Positions 1-7,469 of a stretch of DNA of 17,148 bases are shown piece after piece; position 1 is the first letter of the stretch; every line of letters begins with the position of its first letter. The translations under genes and the position numbers were made by a program. A model generated the notes under the pieces. It saw nothing but the letters and a program-made list of their open reading frames with translations. It was not told the DNA's origin and did not search any database. The DNA comes from Candidatus Parvarchaeota archaeon UBA573. GTDB lineage: Archaea > Nanobdellota > Nanobdellia > Parvarchaeales > Parvarchaeaceae. The stretch is taken from NCBI GenBank assembly GCA_002502045.1, contig DAPE01000012.1:1-17148 (forward strand), read 5' to 3'.

Positions 1-21
1 TGCGGCTGGATCACCTCCTTT
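1..21 (+). rRNA. 3' end of 16S rRNA (partial)
   Basis: The first bases match the universal end of small-subunit rRNA, with the archaeal form tgcggctggatcacctcc followed by tt. The cacctcc stretch is the anti-Shine-Dalgarno sequence, so mRNAs in this genome can use GGAGG-type ribosome sites, as rpoL at 2441 does. The rest of the gene lies upstream of the window. The exact mature 3' end cannot be set from sequence alone. What follows is a protein gene 90 bases on, not the usual tRNA-Ala and 23S. Confidence 0.93.
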
Positions 22-43
22 AATTAAAAATCAGAGCGAGGTC

Positions 44-51
44 ATATTTAT
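44..51 (+). promoter_or_regulatory. Possible TATA box for nrdJ
   Basis: An AT-rich catatttatg element lies in the 16S-nrdJ spacer. Transcription starting about 25 bases downstream would leave a short leader of some 35 bases that carries the G-rich ribosome site at 100-106. The alternative is read-through from the rRNA promoter, since no strong T-run terminator is seen after the 16S end. Confidence 0.3.
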
Positions 52-99
52 GTGCATTAACATCATCTGCATACTTTTGATTAAGTAATCTTATTATTA

Positions 100-106
100 G
101 GGGGGT
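100..106 (+). promoter_or_regulatory. G-rich ribosome binding site of nrdJ
   Basis: ggggggt ends 4 bases before the ATG at 111. It can pair with the cacctcc tail of the 16S seen at the start of this window if G-U pairs are allowed. It supports the ATG at 111 as the start and a leadered mRNA for this gene. Confidence 0.55.
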
Positions 107-110
107 TTTT

Positions 111-2378
111 ATGATAGATTTACCGAAGGAGACATTAGAATTTTTTGATAACGATGAATTAAGGTCTAGAATTTTTTATGAAAAGTATTCACTTTCTGAT
201 TTAGAAGGGAATAGAACAGAAAAAACACCTATAGAGATGTGGAAAAGAATTTCAAGAGAATTAGCAAGTGTAGAAAAGGACGATAAAAAAAAGGACATAG
301 AGAATAATTTTTATTGGTTATTGGAAGATTTTAAGTTTGTTCCTGGAGGTAGAATCTTATTTGGAGCAGGCGCTAATCATAAAGCTACACTACTTAATTG
401 TTATTATTTACCGATAAAAAAGGACTCCTTAGAAGCTATTTATGATACTGCTAAGGAGATGGCAAGAACTTATTCTTATGGTGGCGGTGTAGGTATAGAT
501 ATCTCAATATTAAGGCCAGAAGGAGCAGCAGTGAATAATGCAGCAAGATTTTCGACAGGCTCTGTGTCTTTTATGGAGCTTTATTCTATTACTACTGGAA
601 TAATAGGCCAAACTGGAAGAAGAGGGGCGTTGATGATAACTTTAGATGTTACTCATCCAGACATAGAGAGTTTTGTTACTATAAAAAAAGACAAAAAAAG
701 CGTTAGATATGCAAACATAAGTGTAAAGGTATATGATGACTTTATGGATGCGGTTGAGAATGATAAGATTTTTACTCTGCATTTTAAGAATGAAAAAGTA
801 GAATTTAAGAAAGAAATAAAAGCATTGGATCTATGGAAGAAAATAATTGATACTGCAGTTAATACTGGTGATCCAGGAATAATGTTCTGGGACAGAATGA
901 AAAGTGAATCACCAACAGAATATGATGAAAAAATGGCCATAAAAGGGACAAATCCTTGTAGTGAGCAACCTTTAGAAAATTATGGTGCGTGCGATTTAGG
1001 AGCAATAAATCTAGATTATTTTGTAAAGAATCAGTTCACAGACAAGGCAGAAGTAGACTGGGAAAATTTAGATAAAACAGTACGTTATGGAGTGAGATTT
1101 CTTGACAATGTATTGGATTATAGTTATAATCGTCATGCCTTAAAAGAACAAGCAGATGAAACTGTTTATGCAAGAAGGATCGGTCTTGGGATAATGGGTC
1201 TTGCAAATATGTTGATAAGCATGAATCTTAGATATGACAGTGACAAAGCAATCGAGTTCGTAGACTCTTTAATGAAAAAAATAAAGGAAACTGCTTATGA
1301 TGAAAGTTCGAATCTTGCAGTTGAAAAAGGTTCATTCCCTGCTTTTGTAGCAGAAAAACATCTACAGAGAAATTTTGTAAAGAGGCTAGATAAAAAGCTT
1401 TTAGATAAAATATCAAAGAATGGCTTAAGAAATGCATGTATACTTACTGTTGCTCCAACAGGATCAATTTCTTCAATGGCCGGAGTGAGTGGTGGGATAG
1501 AACCTATTTTCGCTTTAAGTTATACTCGTAGATCAGAGTCTTTGTCTGAAGGGAAGTTTGAAGTTTTAGATCCTTTTGTAAAAAGATACATGGATAAATT
1601 TAAAATAAAAGACAAAAGTACGCTTCCTGAGCTTTTTGTTACTGCGCACAAGATAGATCCTTTCTTTAGGGTAAAGATGCAGGCTACAATACAAAAACAC
1701 ATTGATTCATCAATATCATCAACTGTAAATCTATCAGCAGATACAGATGCTGAAACTGTGGATAAAATATACAGATATGCGTGGAAACTTGGTTGTAAGT
1801 CTATAACCGTTTATAGAGAAGGTTCAAAAGATGATATACTTAAAGCAACCGATGAAAAACCTGCAAAAGAAGAAGAAAAATTAATTGAGGAGGAAAGGCC
1901 ATTCCTGCTTAATGGTACTACTATAAGGATGCCAACTTCACAGGGAAACATGTATCTTACAGTAAATAGAGATGAAAATGCAAAGATAAAAGAAGTATTT
2001 ATAGATATGGGAAGGTCTGGAGAGACGGAAAAAAGTTTTACAGAAGCACTAGGTAGGCTTATAAGCATATATCTTCAATCTGGAGGGGATATAAATAGAG
2101 TCATACGTACTCTTAAAGGAATAAAGGGAGGTAACTCGCTTTGGTTTAATGGCATACAGGTATTTTCTATTCCAGATGGAATTGCTAAAGCAATAGAACT
2201 TACTCTAAAAAATAGAGATCCTACCAAAGAAAACGAAACTCTACATGGCGTTTTGAAAAACAAGGATAGTTTAGAAAATGACAAAGCAACAGTGTGTCCG
2301 GAATGTCACCAAAAAACACTTATATTTGAAAATGGGTGTTTTATTTGTAAGAATTGTGGATATACCAAATGTGAGTAA
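111..2378 (+). CDS. nrdJ: Adenosylcobalamin-dependent (class II) ribonucleoside-diphosphate reductase
   Basis: This enzyme reduces ribonucleotides to deoxyribonucleotides for DNA synthesis, using a thiyl radical made with adenosylcobalamin. The 755-residue protein has no N-terminal ATP-cone. C97 (LLNCYYLP) and C294 (YGACDLG) fit the redox pair. C283 in NPCSEQ is the expected thiyl cysteine, with N281 and E285 beside it. The 11-residue gap between C283 and C294 is what I recall for class II enzymes. The barrel loop APTGSIS and SGGIEP are present. A TSCPD-like domain follows at about 600-695, but its usual cysteines are absent. The C-terminus is a zinc ribbon (C729, C732, C743, C746) ending in C749-x4-C754, the shuttle-type pair. 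No radical-generating small subunit is encoded nearby, as expected for class II. Family assignment is firm; substrate level (NDP or NTP) is inferred. Confidence 0.96.
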   Translation: MIDLPKETLEFFDNDELRSRIFYEKYSLSDLEGNRTEKTPIEMWKRISRELASVEKDDKKKDIENNFYWLLEDFKFVPGGRILFGAGANHKATLLNCYYLPIKKDSLEAIYDTAKEMARTYSYGGGVGIDISILRPEGAAVNNAARFSTGSVSFMELYSITTGIIGQTGRRGALMITLDVTHPDIESFVTIKKDKKSVRYANISVKVYDDFMDAVENDKIFTLHFKNEKVEFKKEIKALDLWKKIIDTAVNTGDPGIMFWDRMKSESPTEYDEKMAIKGTNPCSEQPLENYGACDLGAINLDYFVKNQFTDKAEVDWENLDKTVRYGVRFLDNVLDYSYNRHALKEQADETVYARRIGLGIMGLANMLISMNLRYDSDKAIEFVDSLMKKIKETAYDESSNLAVEKGSFPAFVAEKHLQRNFVKRLDKKLLDKISKNGLRNACILTVAPTGSISSMAGVSGGIEPIFALSYTRRSESLSEGKFEVLDPFVKRYMDKFKIKDKSTLPELFVTAHKIDPFFRVKMQATIQKHIDSSISSTVNLSADTDAETVDKIYRYAWKLGCKSITVYREGSKDDILKATDEKPAKEEEKLIEEERPFLLNGTTIRMPTSQGNMYLTVNRDENAKIKEVFIDMGRSGETEKSFTEALGRLISIYLQSGGDINRVIRTLKGIKGGNSLWFNGIQVFSIPDGIAKAIELTLKNRDPTKENETLHGVLKNKDSLENDKATVCPECHQKTLIFENGCFICKNCGYTKCE

Positions 2379-2440
2379 TATATATAGTGTAACTTTTGGT
2401 AAAAGTTATGAATTTATGTGTAGAAAACTATTAAAATAAA

Positions 2441-2447
2441 AGGAGGT
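2441..2447 (+). promoter_or_regulatory. Strong Shine-Dalgarno site of rpoL
   Basis: aggaggt is a near-perfect complement of the 16S tail. It lies 7 bases before the ATG at 2455 and 10 before the in-frame ATG at 2458. Homologues usually begin MEIKVL, which would favour 2458, but spacing fits either. This is the clearest canonical site in the window. Confidence 0.85.
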
Positions 2448-2454
2448 TATTTAA

Positions 2455-2733
2455 ATGATGGAAATAAAAGTTTTAGAAAAAGAAGATTCATCGATAAAAT
2501 TTAGGGTGCAAGGAGGTACTCAATCCGTTCTTAATCTTATAAAAGAAGAGGCAGATTCGTTTGATAATGTAACATTCGCTGGTTTTGTAATGGAACATCC
2601 TCTTGAAAAATCATCAATTTTTGTAATTAAAACTGATGGAAAGGATGCTGAAAAAACCCTTAAAAAAATAATTGAGAAAACCGAATCAGATTTGAAAGAA
2701 GCAAAAAAGGAATTAAATGCTTTATTTAAGTAA
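2455..2733 (+). CDS. rpoL: DNA-directed RNA polymerase subunit L (Rpo11)
   Basis: This is a small RNA polymerase assembly subunit of the RpoL/Rpb11 family. With subunit D (Rpo3) it forms the heterodimer that nucleates the polymerase. The 92-residue length is typical. Visible family features are the N-terminal EIKVLEKE strand, the helix QSVLNLIKEEAD (in place of the usual HTL-N), the conserved FAGFVMEHPL turn, and a long C-terminal helix rich in K and E. The start is either ATG of an ATGATG pair. The stop is 3 bases before the next gene, so it is probably co-transcribed with the signal peptidase. Confidence 0.93.
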   Translation: MMEIKVLEKEDSSIKFRVQGGTQSVLNLIKEEADSFDNVTFAGFVMEHPLEKSSIFVIKTDGKDAEKTLKKIIEKTESDLKEAKKELNALFK

Positions 2734-2736
2734 AAA

Positions 2737-3309
2737 ATGAAAAATGAAGAAAGCAAATCTTTTGTAAGAAAATTAGTTAGTGGAGACAATGTTTATTCTG
2801 TTGTTTTTTATATAGTTGTTTTTTATGTTATTTTCGTTTATGTAGCTTTACCTTCAGTTTATGCTTTTACACCAGTCAGCTATATAAGTGCAGTTGTATC
2901 TGGAAGCATGGTACACCAAGAACCAGAAATAAATTCAACTTATTATGGGTGGCTGTCCTCCCACGGTTTTAATATGTCTATTGTAAAAACTTGGCCTTTC
3001 CCAAATGGGATAAACATAGGCTCACTTGCAATAGCCTATAAAGTGAAACCTGCTCAGATAAAGATTGGTGATGTTATAATATATCATATAGACTATGAAG
3101 GTCTTGATGAAGACATTATACATAGGGTTGTAAACGAAACCGAAGTAAATGGCAAATATTATTATACTACAAAAGGAGATGCAAACCCATTTTCACTACC
3201 CTTTGAGTATAATATACCTTATAGTAATATTGTTGGAAAAGTAGAATATGTAATACCTTATATAGGTTACCCAAAATATCTGCTTTACTCATTTTCACAA
3301 GACATCTAA
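2737..3309 (+). CDS. Archaeal signal peptidase I (S26B, Ser-His type)
   Basis: This membrane peptidase removes signal peptides from exported proteins on the outer face of the membrane. It has 190 residues. One N-terminal membrane segment spans about 20-45. The catalytic serine is S57 in VSGSM. The general base is a histidine, H129 in DIIHRVV, as in archaeal and ER Sec11-type enzymes rather than the bacterial lysine. A likely supporting aspartate is D148 in TKGDANP. Between the serine and the DVIIY strand is an enlarged loop at about 62-105 rich in W, N and S. There is no clear second membrane segment. It starts 3 bases after rpoL with no ribosome site of its own, so it is the second gene of that operon. 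Confidence 0.9.
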   Translation: MKNEESKSFVRKLVSGDNVYSVVFYIVVFYVIFVYVALPSVYAFTPVSYISAVVSGSMVHQEPEINSTYYGWLSSHGFNMSIVKTWPFPNGINIGSLAIAYKVKPAQIKIGDVIIYHIDYEGLDEDIIHRVVNETEVNGKYYYTTKGDANPFSLPFEYNIPYSNIVGKVEYVIPYIGYPKYLLYSFSQDI

Positions 3310-3349
3310 TCCAATAAGTATTTATCTCAATATAATTTAAGGTTTCATT

Positions 3350-3907
3350 ATGAAAAAAGTTATAATATTAACTGGTATGCCTGGAAGTGGAAAATCAACT
3401 GCAGCAATTGAATTTTCAAAACTTAAATTGCCTGTTATAGGCATGGGAGATGCTGTAAGAAAGGAAATGAGAAGGAGGGGTCTCGATATTAATAATAGGT
3501 CCATAAGGCTCTTCTCAAAAAGAATGACTAAAGAGTATGGTAATAAATATGTCATAGATTTGGTTAAAAAAGAATTAAAAGAAGTTTTTAAAACAGCAGA
3601 TATCACTATATTAGACGGATCAAGAAGGATGTCGGAAGTTGAAGAAGTAAAGAAAGAAGGACATAAACCAATAATACTAGGCATAATTGCTGATAAACAA
3701 GTAAGGTTCAAAAGGATAGTAAAACGTAAAAATGAAAGCGATTTTTCATCATATAGTGAGTTTGAGTGGCGAGAAAAGCAGGAATTAGGTTATGGAATAG
3801 CAGAGGTTATAGCATCTGCAGATTATTATATTAGTAATATGGGAAGTAAAAAAAAGTTTCTTAGTGATATAAAAAGGTTTATTTCTAAAGTCAAAGCTCT
3901 AAAATAA
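3350..3907 (+). CDS. UPF0200-type P-loop nucleotide kinase
   Basis: This 185-residue P-loop protein resembles the archaeal UPF0200 family, annotated as an AAA/nucleoside-monophosphate kinase or dephospho-CoA kinase-like. The Walker A loop GMPGSGKST is at 9-17. MGDAVRKEMRRRG at about 32-44 is the helix after the lid-side strand seen in this family. LDGSRRMSEVEEV at about 88-100 replaces the usual Walker B region. RFKRIVKRKNESD and FEWREKQE are lid-like. The substrate is unknown. The ATG at 3350 follows an AT-rich stretch (gtatttatc centred about 31 bases upstream) with no strong ribosome site. Its 3' end overlaps the convergent glycosidase gene by 17 bases. Confidence 0.82.
   Translation: MKKVIILTGMPGSGKSTAAIEFSKLKLPVIGMGDAVRKEMRRRGLDINNRSIRLFSKRMTKEYGNKYVIDLVKKELKEVFKTADITILDGSRRMSEVEEVKKEGHKPIILGIIADKQVRFKRIVKRKNESDFSSYSEFEWREKQELGYGIAEVIASADYYISNMGSKKKFLSDIKRFISKVKALK
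3848..3855 (-). terminator. Possible T-run terminator for the glycosidase gene
   Basis: On the minus strand this is a run of eight T just after the stop of the gene ending at 3891. It lies inside the 3' part of the convergent kinase gene. Archaeal polymerase can stop on such runs without a hairpin. Confidence 0.4.
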
Positions 3908-5759
3908 ATTTATCGGATAATTCTAATATACCAATGTTAGATTTAACTTTTCCATTTTTTATATCAATATCTATCCTTTTACCATCTGCGCTAATATCCT
4001 TTTTTGCAGTTATTCCTTCTCTCTTTTTTACAATTATTTCTCTTTCCGGTAGGTTAATGTCTATGCCTAAGATATTTCTTTCTATTATAAAAGGTATCAG
4101 GCTTATTGACCAAGCCTGAGATGGGCAGCCTTTTGGTATACCATCCGGTTGGAATATCTCATTTATTCTAGAAGAGCATTGCGCATTGTCATTTTGATCT
4201 TTAAGAATTAATAATAATTTTTTACCAAGTTCATACCTTCCGTTTTCAAAGGCCACTGCTGCGAACATCTCAGTTAAAAACGGCCATATAGCACCAGTTT
4301 GATATCCATTGAAATTAAATATCTTGTCATTCTTTGATACAGATAAAACGCCAAATTCTGAAAGCAAATTGTTTTCTATATTTTTTATTATCTTCTCTTT
4401 TTTGTCGGAGTCAACAACATCAAAATATAATGCAAATATCTGGTTTGCACTGTTAATATCCTTGTTTTTCTGATCCATTAAATAGTCCTCTTTGAATAAG
4501 CTATTAAGGCTATTTTTTAGGGTTTGAGACATTTCTTTTGCAGTTTGGTCTTTAAAAATAGAATAAAAGCCTTGTAATGCTTTTGCCCATATAGCTTGTA
4601 TTTCAACTGAAAATTCTCTATCTATTGAATCCATCCATGTTTCATTACCCTTATCATGTATAAATCCATTATTCATCCATTTACTGCAGAGTTTAATTAT
4701 ATCCTCTTTTTTGTTGGAGATTAAATTAATTAATGATGTATCAGCAGTGTATTTGAAGTATTCATATAAATCTATCAAAAACAGCCCAAGCACATCTTTA
4801 GGGTATAAGGTGCCATTTATGATATTAGGTAAACCGTTCTCATTTATTTCATTAGCTATTTTTAATAGAATTTTTTTTACAAATGCAAAGTTTCCAATGG
4901 AAAGAAAAGATGGTAAAACCATTAATGCGTCTCTTAACCAGAACTGATTGAAATATGGAAAACCGGCATAGAACTCCACTTCATTGAAATTTGTATAGGA
5001 GTATATAGCATCTATAGAATCCATTAAAAGATCTTTATCTATTGTATCTAAATTGAATTTTTTGCTTTCGCTTTTAATTATCTGGCCATACTCTTCCGCA
5101 TACTTTATACTATTTTTTATAAGTTTGTATATGGAATCAAAATCCATTTCCCTAATCGAAAACAATACCTCATAGGTCTCATTTGCTTTTAGTTCAAAAG
5201 TAATTTCTCCAGGTACATATTTATTTTGTGGTTCTCCCTTATCAAGATAACTTGTCAACCCCCTTTTAATTGAGTATAACCCTGGAGAATGAATGCCATA
5301 GTACTCTTCTTTATTAAATTTTCCATTTAAGAAATAAACATACGCTGACTTGTTATTAAATTCAGCTTTTATACCATTTTTTATTTCTGTTAAGTTGTAT
5401 CTTTTTCCTTTTTGATAATTTTCATCTCGTTTTCTTAGGTTTATCCCAACTTCTAGGGTTACTTTAGAATCGAAATTTGGAGTAACTGATACCAGAACAG
5501 AATCATCATAACATTTTACTTCTTCTATCACTTTCCCTTTAACTGTTTCAAATAGTAGTGTAGAAAACTGCGAGTTATAAAAGGAGAACTTCTTAAAGTT
5601 AGCTTCAGACAGGAATTCCTCCCCAAATTTGAATGCAAAGTAATCAAAGTATTTCTGATCGGCTTTCCATATCCCGCACCATTTAGAACCAAATTCACCG
5701 TTATTAAACCTAAATAGAAACATCCCATTTTTTGATATTACATGAAGGACTGGATCCAT
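3891..5759 (-). CDS. Glycogen debranching-type alpha-glucosidase (amylo-alpha-1,6-glucosidase, GH133-like)
   Basis: This enzyme probably hydrolyses alpha-1,6 branch glucose from glycogen or a similar glucan in the cytoplasm; no signal peptide is seen. It has 622 residues. The N-terminal part (about 1-235) is beta-rich, like the GDE_N domain. From about 236 an all-helical (alpha/alpha) barrel follows with family motifs: FPYFNQFWLRDAL (268-280), TWMD ending at D377, SVEIQAIWAKAL (384-395), NGYQTGAIWP (484-493), and NEIF-x6-IPKGCPSQAWS (533-551). D377 and E534 are the most plausible catalytic acids by motif position; this is inferred. The usual WGRD reads WLRD here. It stands alone on the minus strand, overlapping the kinase gene at its 3' end and diverging from the pyrophosphatase. 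A related exo-acting glycosidase specificity cannot be excluded. Confidence 0.83.
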   Translation of the reverse strand: MDPVLHVISKNGMFLFRFNNGEFGSKWCGIWKADQKYFDYFAFKFGEEFLSEANFKKFSFYNSQFSTLLFETVKGKVIEEVKCYDDSVLVSVTPNFDSKVTLEVGINLRKRDENYQKGKRYNLTEIKNGIKAEFNNKSAYVYFLNGKFNKEEYYGIHSPGLYSIKRGLTSYLDKGEPQNKYVPGEITFELKANETYEVLFSIREMDFDSIYKLIKNSIKYAEEYGQIIKSESKKFNLDTIDKDLLMDSIDAIYSYTNFNEVEFYAGFPYFNQFWLRDALMVLPSFLSIGNFAFVKKILLKIANEINENGLPNIINGTLYPKDVLGLFLIDLYEYFKYTADTSLINLISNKKEDIIKLCSKWMNNGFIHDKGNETWMDSIDREFSVEIQAIWAKALQGFYSIFKDQTAKEMSQTLKNSLNSLFKEDYLMDQKNKDINSANQIFALYFDVVDSDKKEKIIKNIENNLLSEFGVLSVSKNDKIFNFNGYQTGAIWPFLTEMFAAVAFENGRYELGKKLLLILKDQNDNAQCSSRINEIFQPDGIPKGCPSQAWSISLIPFIIERNILGIDINLPEREIIVKKREGITAKKDISADGKRIDIDIKNGKVKSNIGILELSDKFILEL

Positions 5760-5777
5760 ATATTTCCTTGTATTTTT

Positions 5778-5788
5778 TTAAATTTATC
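5778..5788 (-). promoter_or_regulatory. Putative TATA region of the glycosidase gene
   Basis: On the minus strand a ggataaatttaaaa stretch is centred about 25 bases before the ATG (5759). That spacing fits a leaderless transcript. A weak aagga also lies between it and the ATG. Confidence 0.35.
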
Positions 5789-5855
5789 CTTTTAAATTGC
5801 TTAAACGACACAGCTAGTGCAAATCTCATGCTATATATCAACAGTATCTGATTAA

Positions 5856-5864
5856 GCTTATAAT
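5856..5864 (+). promoter_or_regulatory. Putative TATA box of the XTP/dITP pyrophosphatase gene
   Basis: gcttataatc is centred about 31 bases before the ATG at 5890. A second AT element, tttttatat, lies only about 11 bases before the ATG and is too close to drive a full start. No Shine-Dalgarno site is visible. Confidence 0.4.
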
Positions 5865-5889
5865 CATAGGATGCTTTTTATATGTTAAA

Positions 5890-6432
5890 ATGGAAATATT
5901 TTATGTAACAAGCAATGATGGAAAATTTTTAGAGGCAAGTAAACTACTTCCAGCCCTTAAAAAACTTTCTTTAAATTTGGAGGAGGTTCAATCATTAGAT
6001 CCCGTAGAAATCGCAAAAAATAAGGCTTTGAGCGCCATAAAACAAACAGGCGCTGAAAATTTGGTTGTAGATGACGTGTCAATATATCTAGAAGCATTTG
6101 ATTATAAATTACCAGGTCCACTTATAAAATGGTTTCTTCTATCCATAGGCAGCAAAGGAATATGGGATACTGCTAAAAAATTTAAAAAATACGGAGCGTT
6201 TGCAGTATGTACACTTTGTTATGCTGATAAAAGAGGAAAAATTAAGGTATTTACTGGAAAAGTCAAGGGAAAGGTAGTAAAAAGCAACATTAATTCAAAC
6301 AAAAGCTGGGATTATATTTTTATGCCAGAAGGGGAAGTAAAGACTTTTGCGCAGATGTCATTATCAGAAAAAAATAAGATAAGCCATAGAGGAATAGCTA
6401 TACAAAAACTAAAAAAATACCTAAGAATTTGA
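5890..6432 (+). CDS. rdgB: XTP/dITP pyrophosphatase (HAM1/RdgB family)
   Basis: This enzyme cleans the nucleotide pool by hydrolysing dITP and XTP to monophosphates, so that deaminated purines are not built into DNA or RNA. The 180-residue length is usual. Motifs in order are TSNDGKFLEA (7-16, nucleotide loop), VVDD (59-62, catalytic and metal-binding acids), LPGPLIKWFL, SWDYIFMPEG-x3-TFAQMS, EKNKISHRG near the end. The archaeal DSGL loop reads DDVSI here, a modest variation. Its last 12 bases overlap the convergent permease gene. The ATG at 5890 places the first beta strand correctly. Confidence 0.94.
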   Translation: MEIFYVTSNDGKFLEASKLLPALKKLSLNLEEVQSLDPVEIAKNKALSAIKQTGAENLVVDDVSIYLEAFDYKLPGPLIKWFLLSIGSKGIWDTAKKFKKYGAFAVCTLCYADKRGKIKVFTGKVKGKVVKSNINSNKSWDYIFMPEGEVKTFAQMSLSEKNKISHRGIAIQKLKKYLRI

Positions 6433-7335
6433 ATATTTCTTTAATGCAATTTTCATCGCATTTCGATATGAAACAAGGCCAATTATAACTACTACAAAGA
6501 TGACTATAAAGAAGCCGATGCCTAAATCATGTAGATTATGGACCTTTAATGGAGTTATAACCCCAAAAGTAATAATTTGCGGGAATATTATTATGCTTAT
6601 ACCTGCAATAAAAAATGCTAAACCGCCATAAAGTAGAACACTTGAGGAAATATATCTTGCAATAAACTGCAGTCCTTTCATACTTATCTTCTTTATCTTT
6701 CTTATCCAAGTCCCAAATAAAGCTCCGAAAGTAAACTGCATAGTCATTGTTCCTAGCCCGAACATCAATCCTGGAAGAAAGGCAACATATGCGTTTGGCA
6801 TGTTAGGGACGAAGATAAAGTAAATTATCAATGCAAAAGCACCGAATCCAAATCCTGCTATTAATCCGTGTATAAAAGCCATCCACGGTTTCACGTCTTT
6901 TTTATAAAAGTCTGTGTCTTTGTGCCTAAATTTTTTCGTTAATCCATTGCTTATCCATTCATTTACATCTATATGTGGGTAAAAACTCCCGTATTTTACA
7001 TAATGTCCCGCGATGTACATTACTGCTCCAACTATGGAGTATACTATCCCGAAAAAAAGCGGAGATGAAATAAAATCCTTAAAGGCATACAACCCAAATG
7101 CAAAAACAAAAAATATTATCTCGGACATTAATGCTCTTTGTAATGTAAACCCTGCAGAGAATATGGCGCCTACCTCTGCGCCTTTTTTAGTACTACCGCT
7201 GCCTACAGCATATGAAAAGGTTATTGGCCAGGTATGTTCATCTGGGGTTATACCGTGTACTATGCCCAGCAAGTAAGACAAAAGCAGTGTTATATAAACC
7301 CCATCATATACTGGATTAAATAAATTTATTGCCAT
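6421..7335 (-). CDS. Putative nickel/cobalt transporter (NiCoT/NicO-like)
   Basis: This is a 304-residue polytopic membrane protein with about seven or eight membrane segments (roughly 13-30, 60-85, 92-113, 150-176, 183-207, 223-253 and 268-294). The first segment carries HGITPDEH at 27-34, close to the H-x4-D-H signature of nickel/cobalt permeases. A second histidine motif, HGLIAGFGFGAF, is at about 154-165, as in NicO/RcnA-like proteins. The loop at about 115-148 is charged and contains histidines. Cobalt import would fit the B12-dependent reductase in this window, but import versus export and metal choice cannot be read from sequence. It stands alone, convergent with the pyrophosphatase (12-base overlap) and divergent from the HAD gene. 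Confidence 0.72.
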   Translation of the reverse strand: MAINLFNPVYDGVYITLLLSYLLGIVHGITPDEHTWPITFSYAVGSGSTKKGAEVGAIFSAGFTLQRALMSEIIFFVFAFGLYAFKDFISSPLFFGIVYSIVGAVMYIAGHYVKYGSFYPHIDVNEWISNGLTKKFRHKDTDFYKKDVKPWMAFIHGLIAGFGFGAFALIIYFIFVPNMPNAYVAFLPGLMFGLGTMTMQFTFGALFGTWIRKIKKISMKGLQFIARYISSSVLLYGGLAFFIAGISIIIFPQIITFGVITPLKVHNLHDLGIGFFIVIFVVVIIGLVSYRNAMKIALKKYSNS

Positions 7336-7370
7336 TTGTAACTAAGAACTATCTAATATTGTCTTTCCTC

Positions 7371-7382
7371 ATTTATAATAAA
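7371..7382 (-). promoter_or_regulatory. Putative TATA box of the metal transporter gene
   Basis: On the minus strand the element reads tttattataaat, centred about 42 bases before the ATG at 7335. It would give a short 5' leader of roughly 15 bases. No ribosome site is seen next to the ATG. Confidence 0.4.
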
Positions 7383-7438
7383 TTATTTTTGTATTTAAAT
7401 CTTTCTTTAATGCAAGGTCATATTTTCTTTGCTTAATT

Positions 7439-7448
7439 ATTATTTTAA
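7439..7448 (+). promoter_or_regulatory. Putative TATA box of the HAD-ABC operon
   Basis: attattttaag is centred about 25 bases before the ATG at 7470. That fits a leaderless transcript, and no Shine-Dalgarno site is present. Confidence 0.45.
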
Positions 7449-7469
7449 GTATGAAATTTTATAATAATT

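Noticed and set aside
35..52. Shared aggtcatattt string with 7414-7426, considered as a regulatory repeat.
   Set aside because: An 11-base match between AT-rich stretches is expected many times by chance in 17 kb and has no consistent position relative to genes.
30..75. Minus-strand C/D-box sRNA with an agatgatgt C-box-like and a ctga D-box-like element in the 16S-nrdJ spacer.
   Set aside because: Only one C-like and one D-like box, no convincing C'/D' pair, and no guide complementarity could be tested; short motifs like these occur by chance.
3337..3711. 124-codon minus-strand frame opposite the UPF0200 kinase.
   Set aside because: Antisense shadow of a gene with clear P-loop motifs; no promoter or family features.
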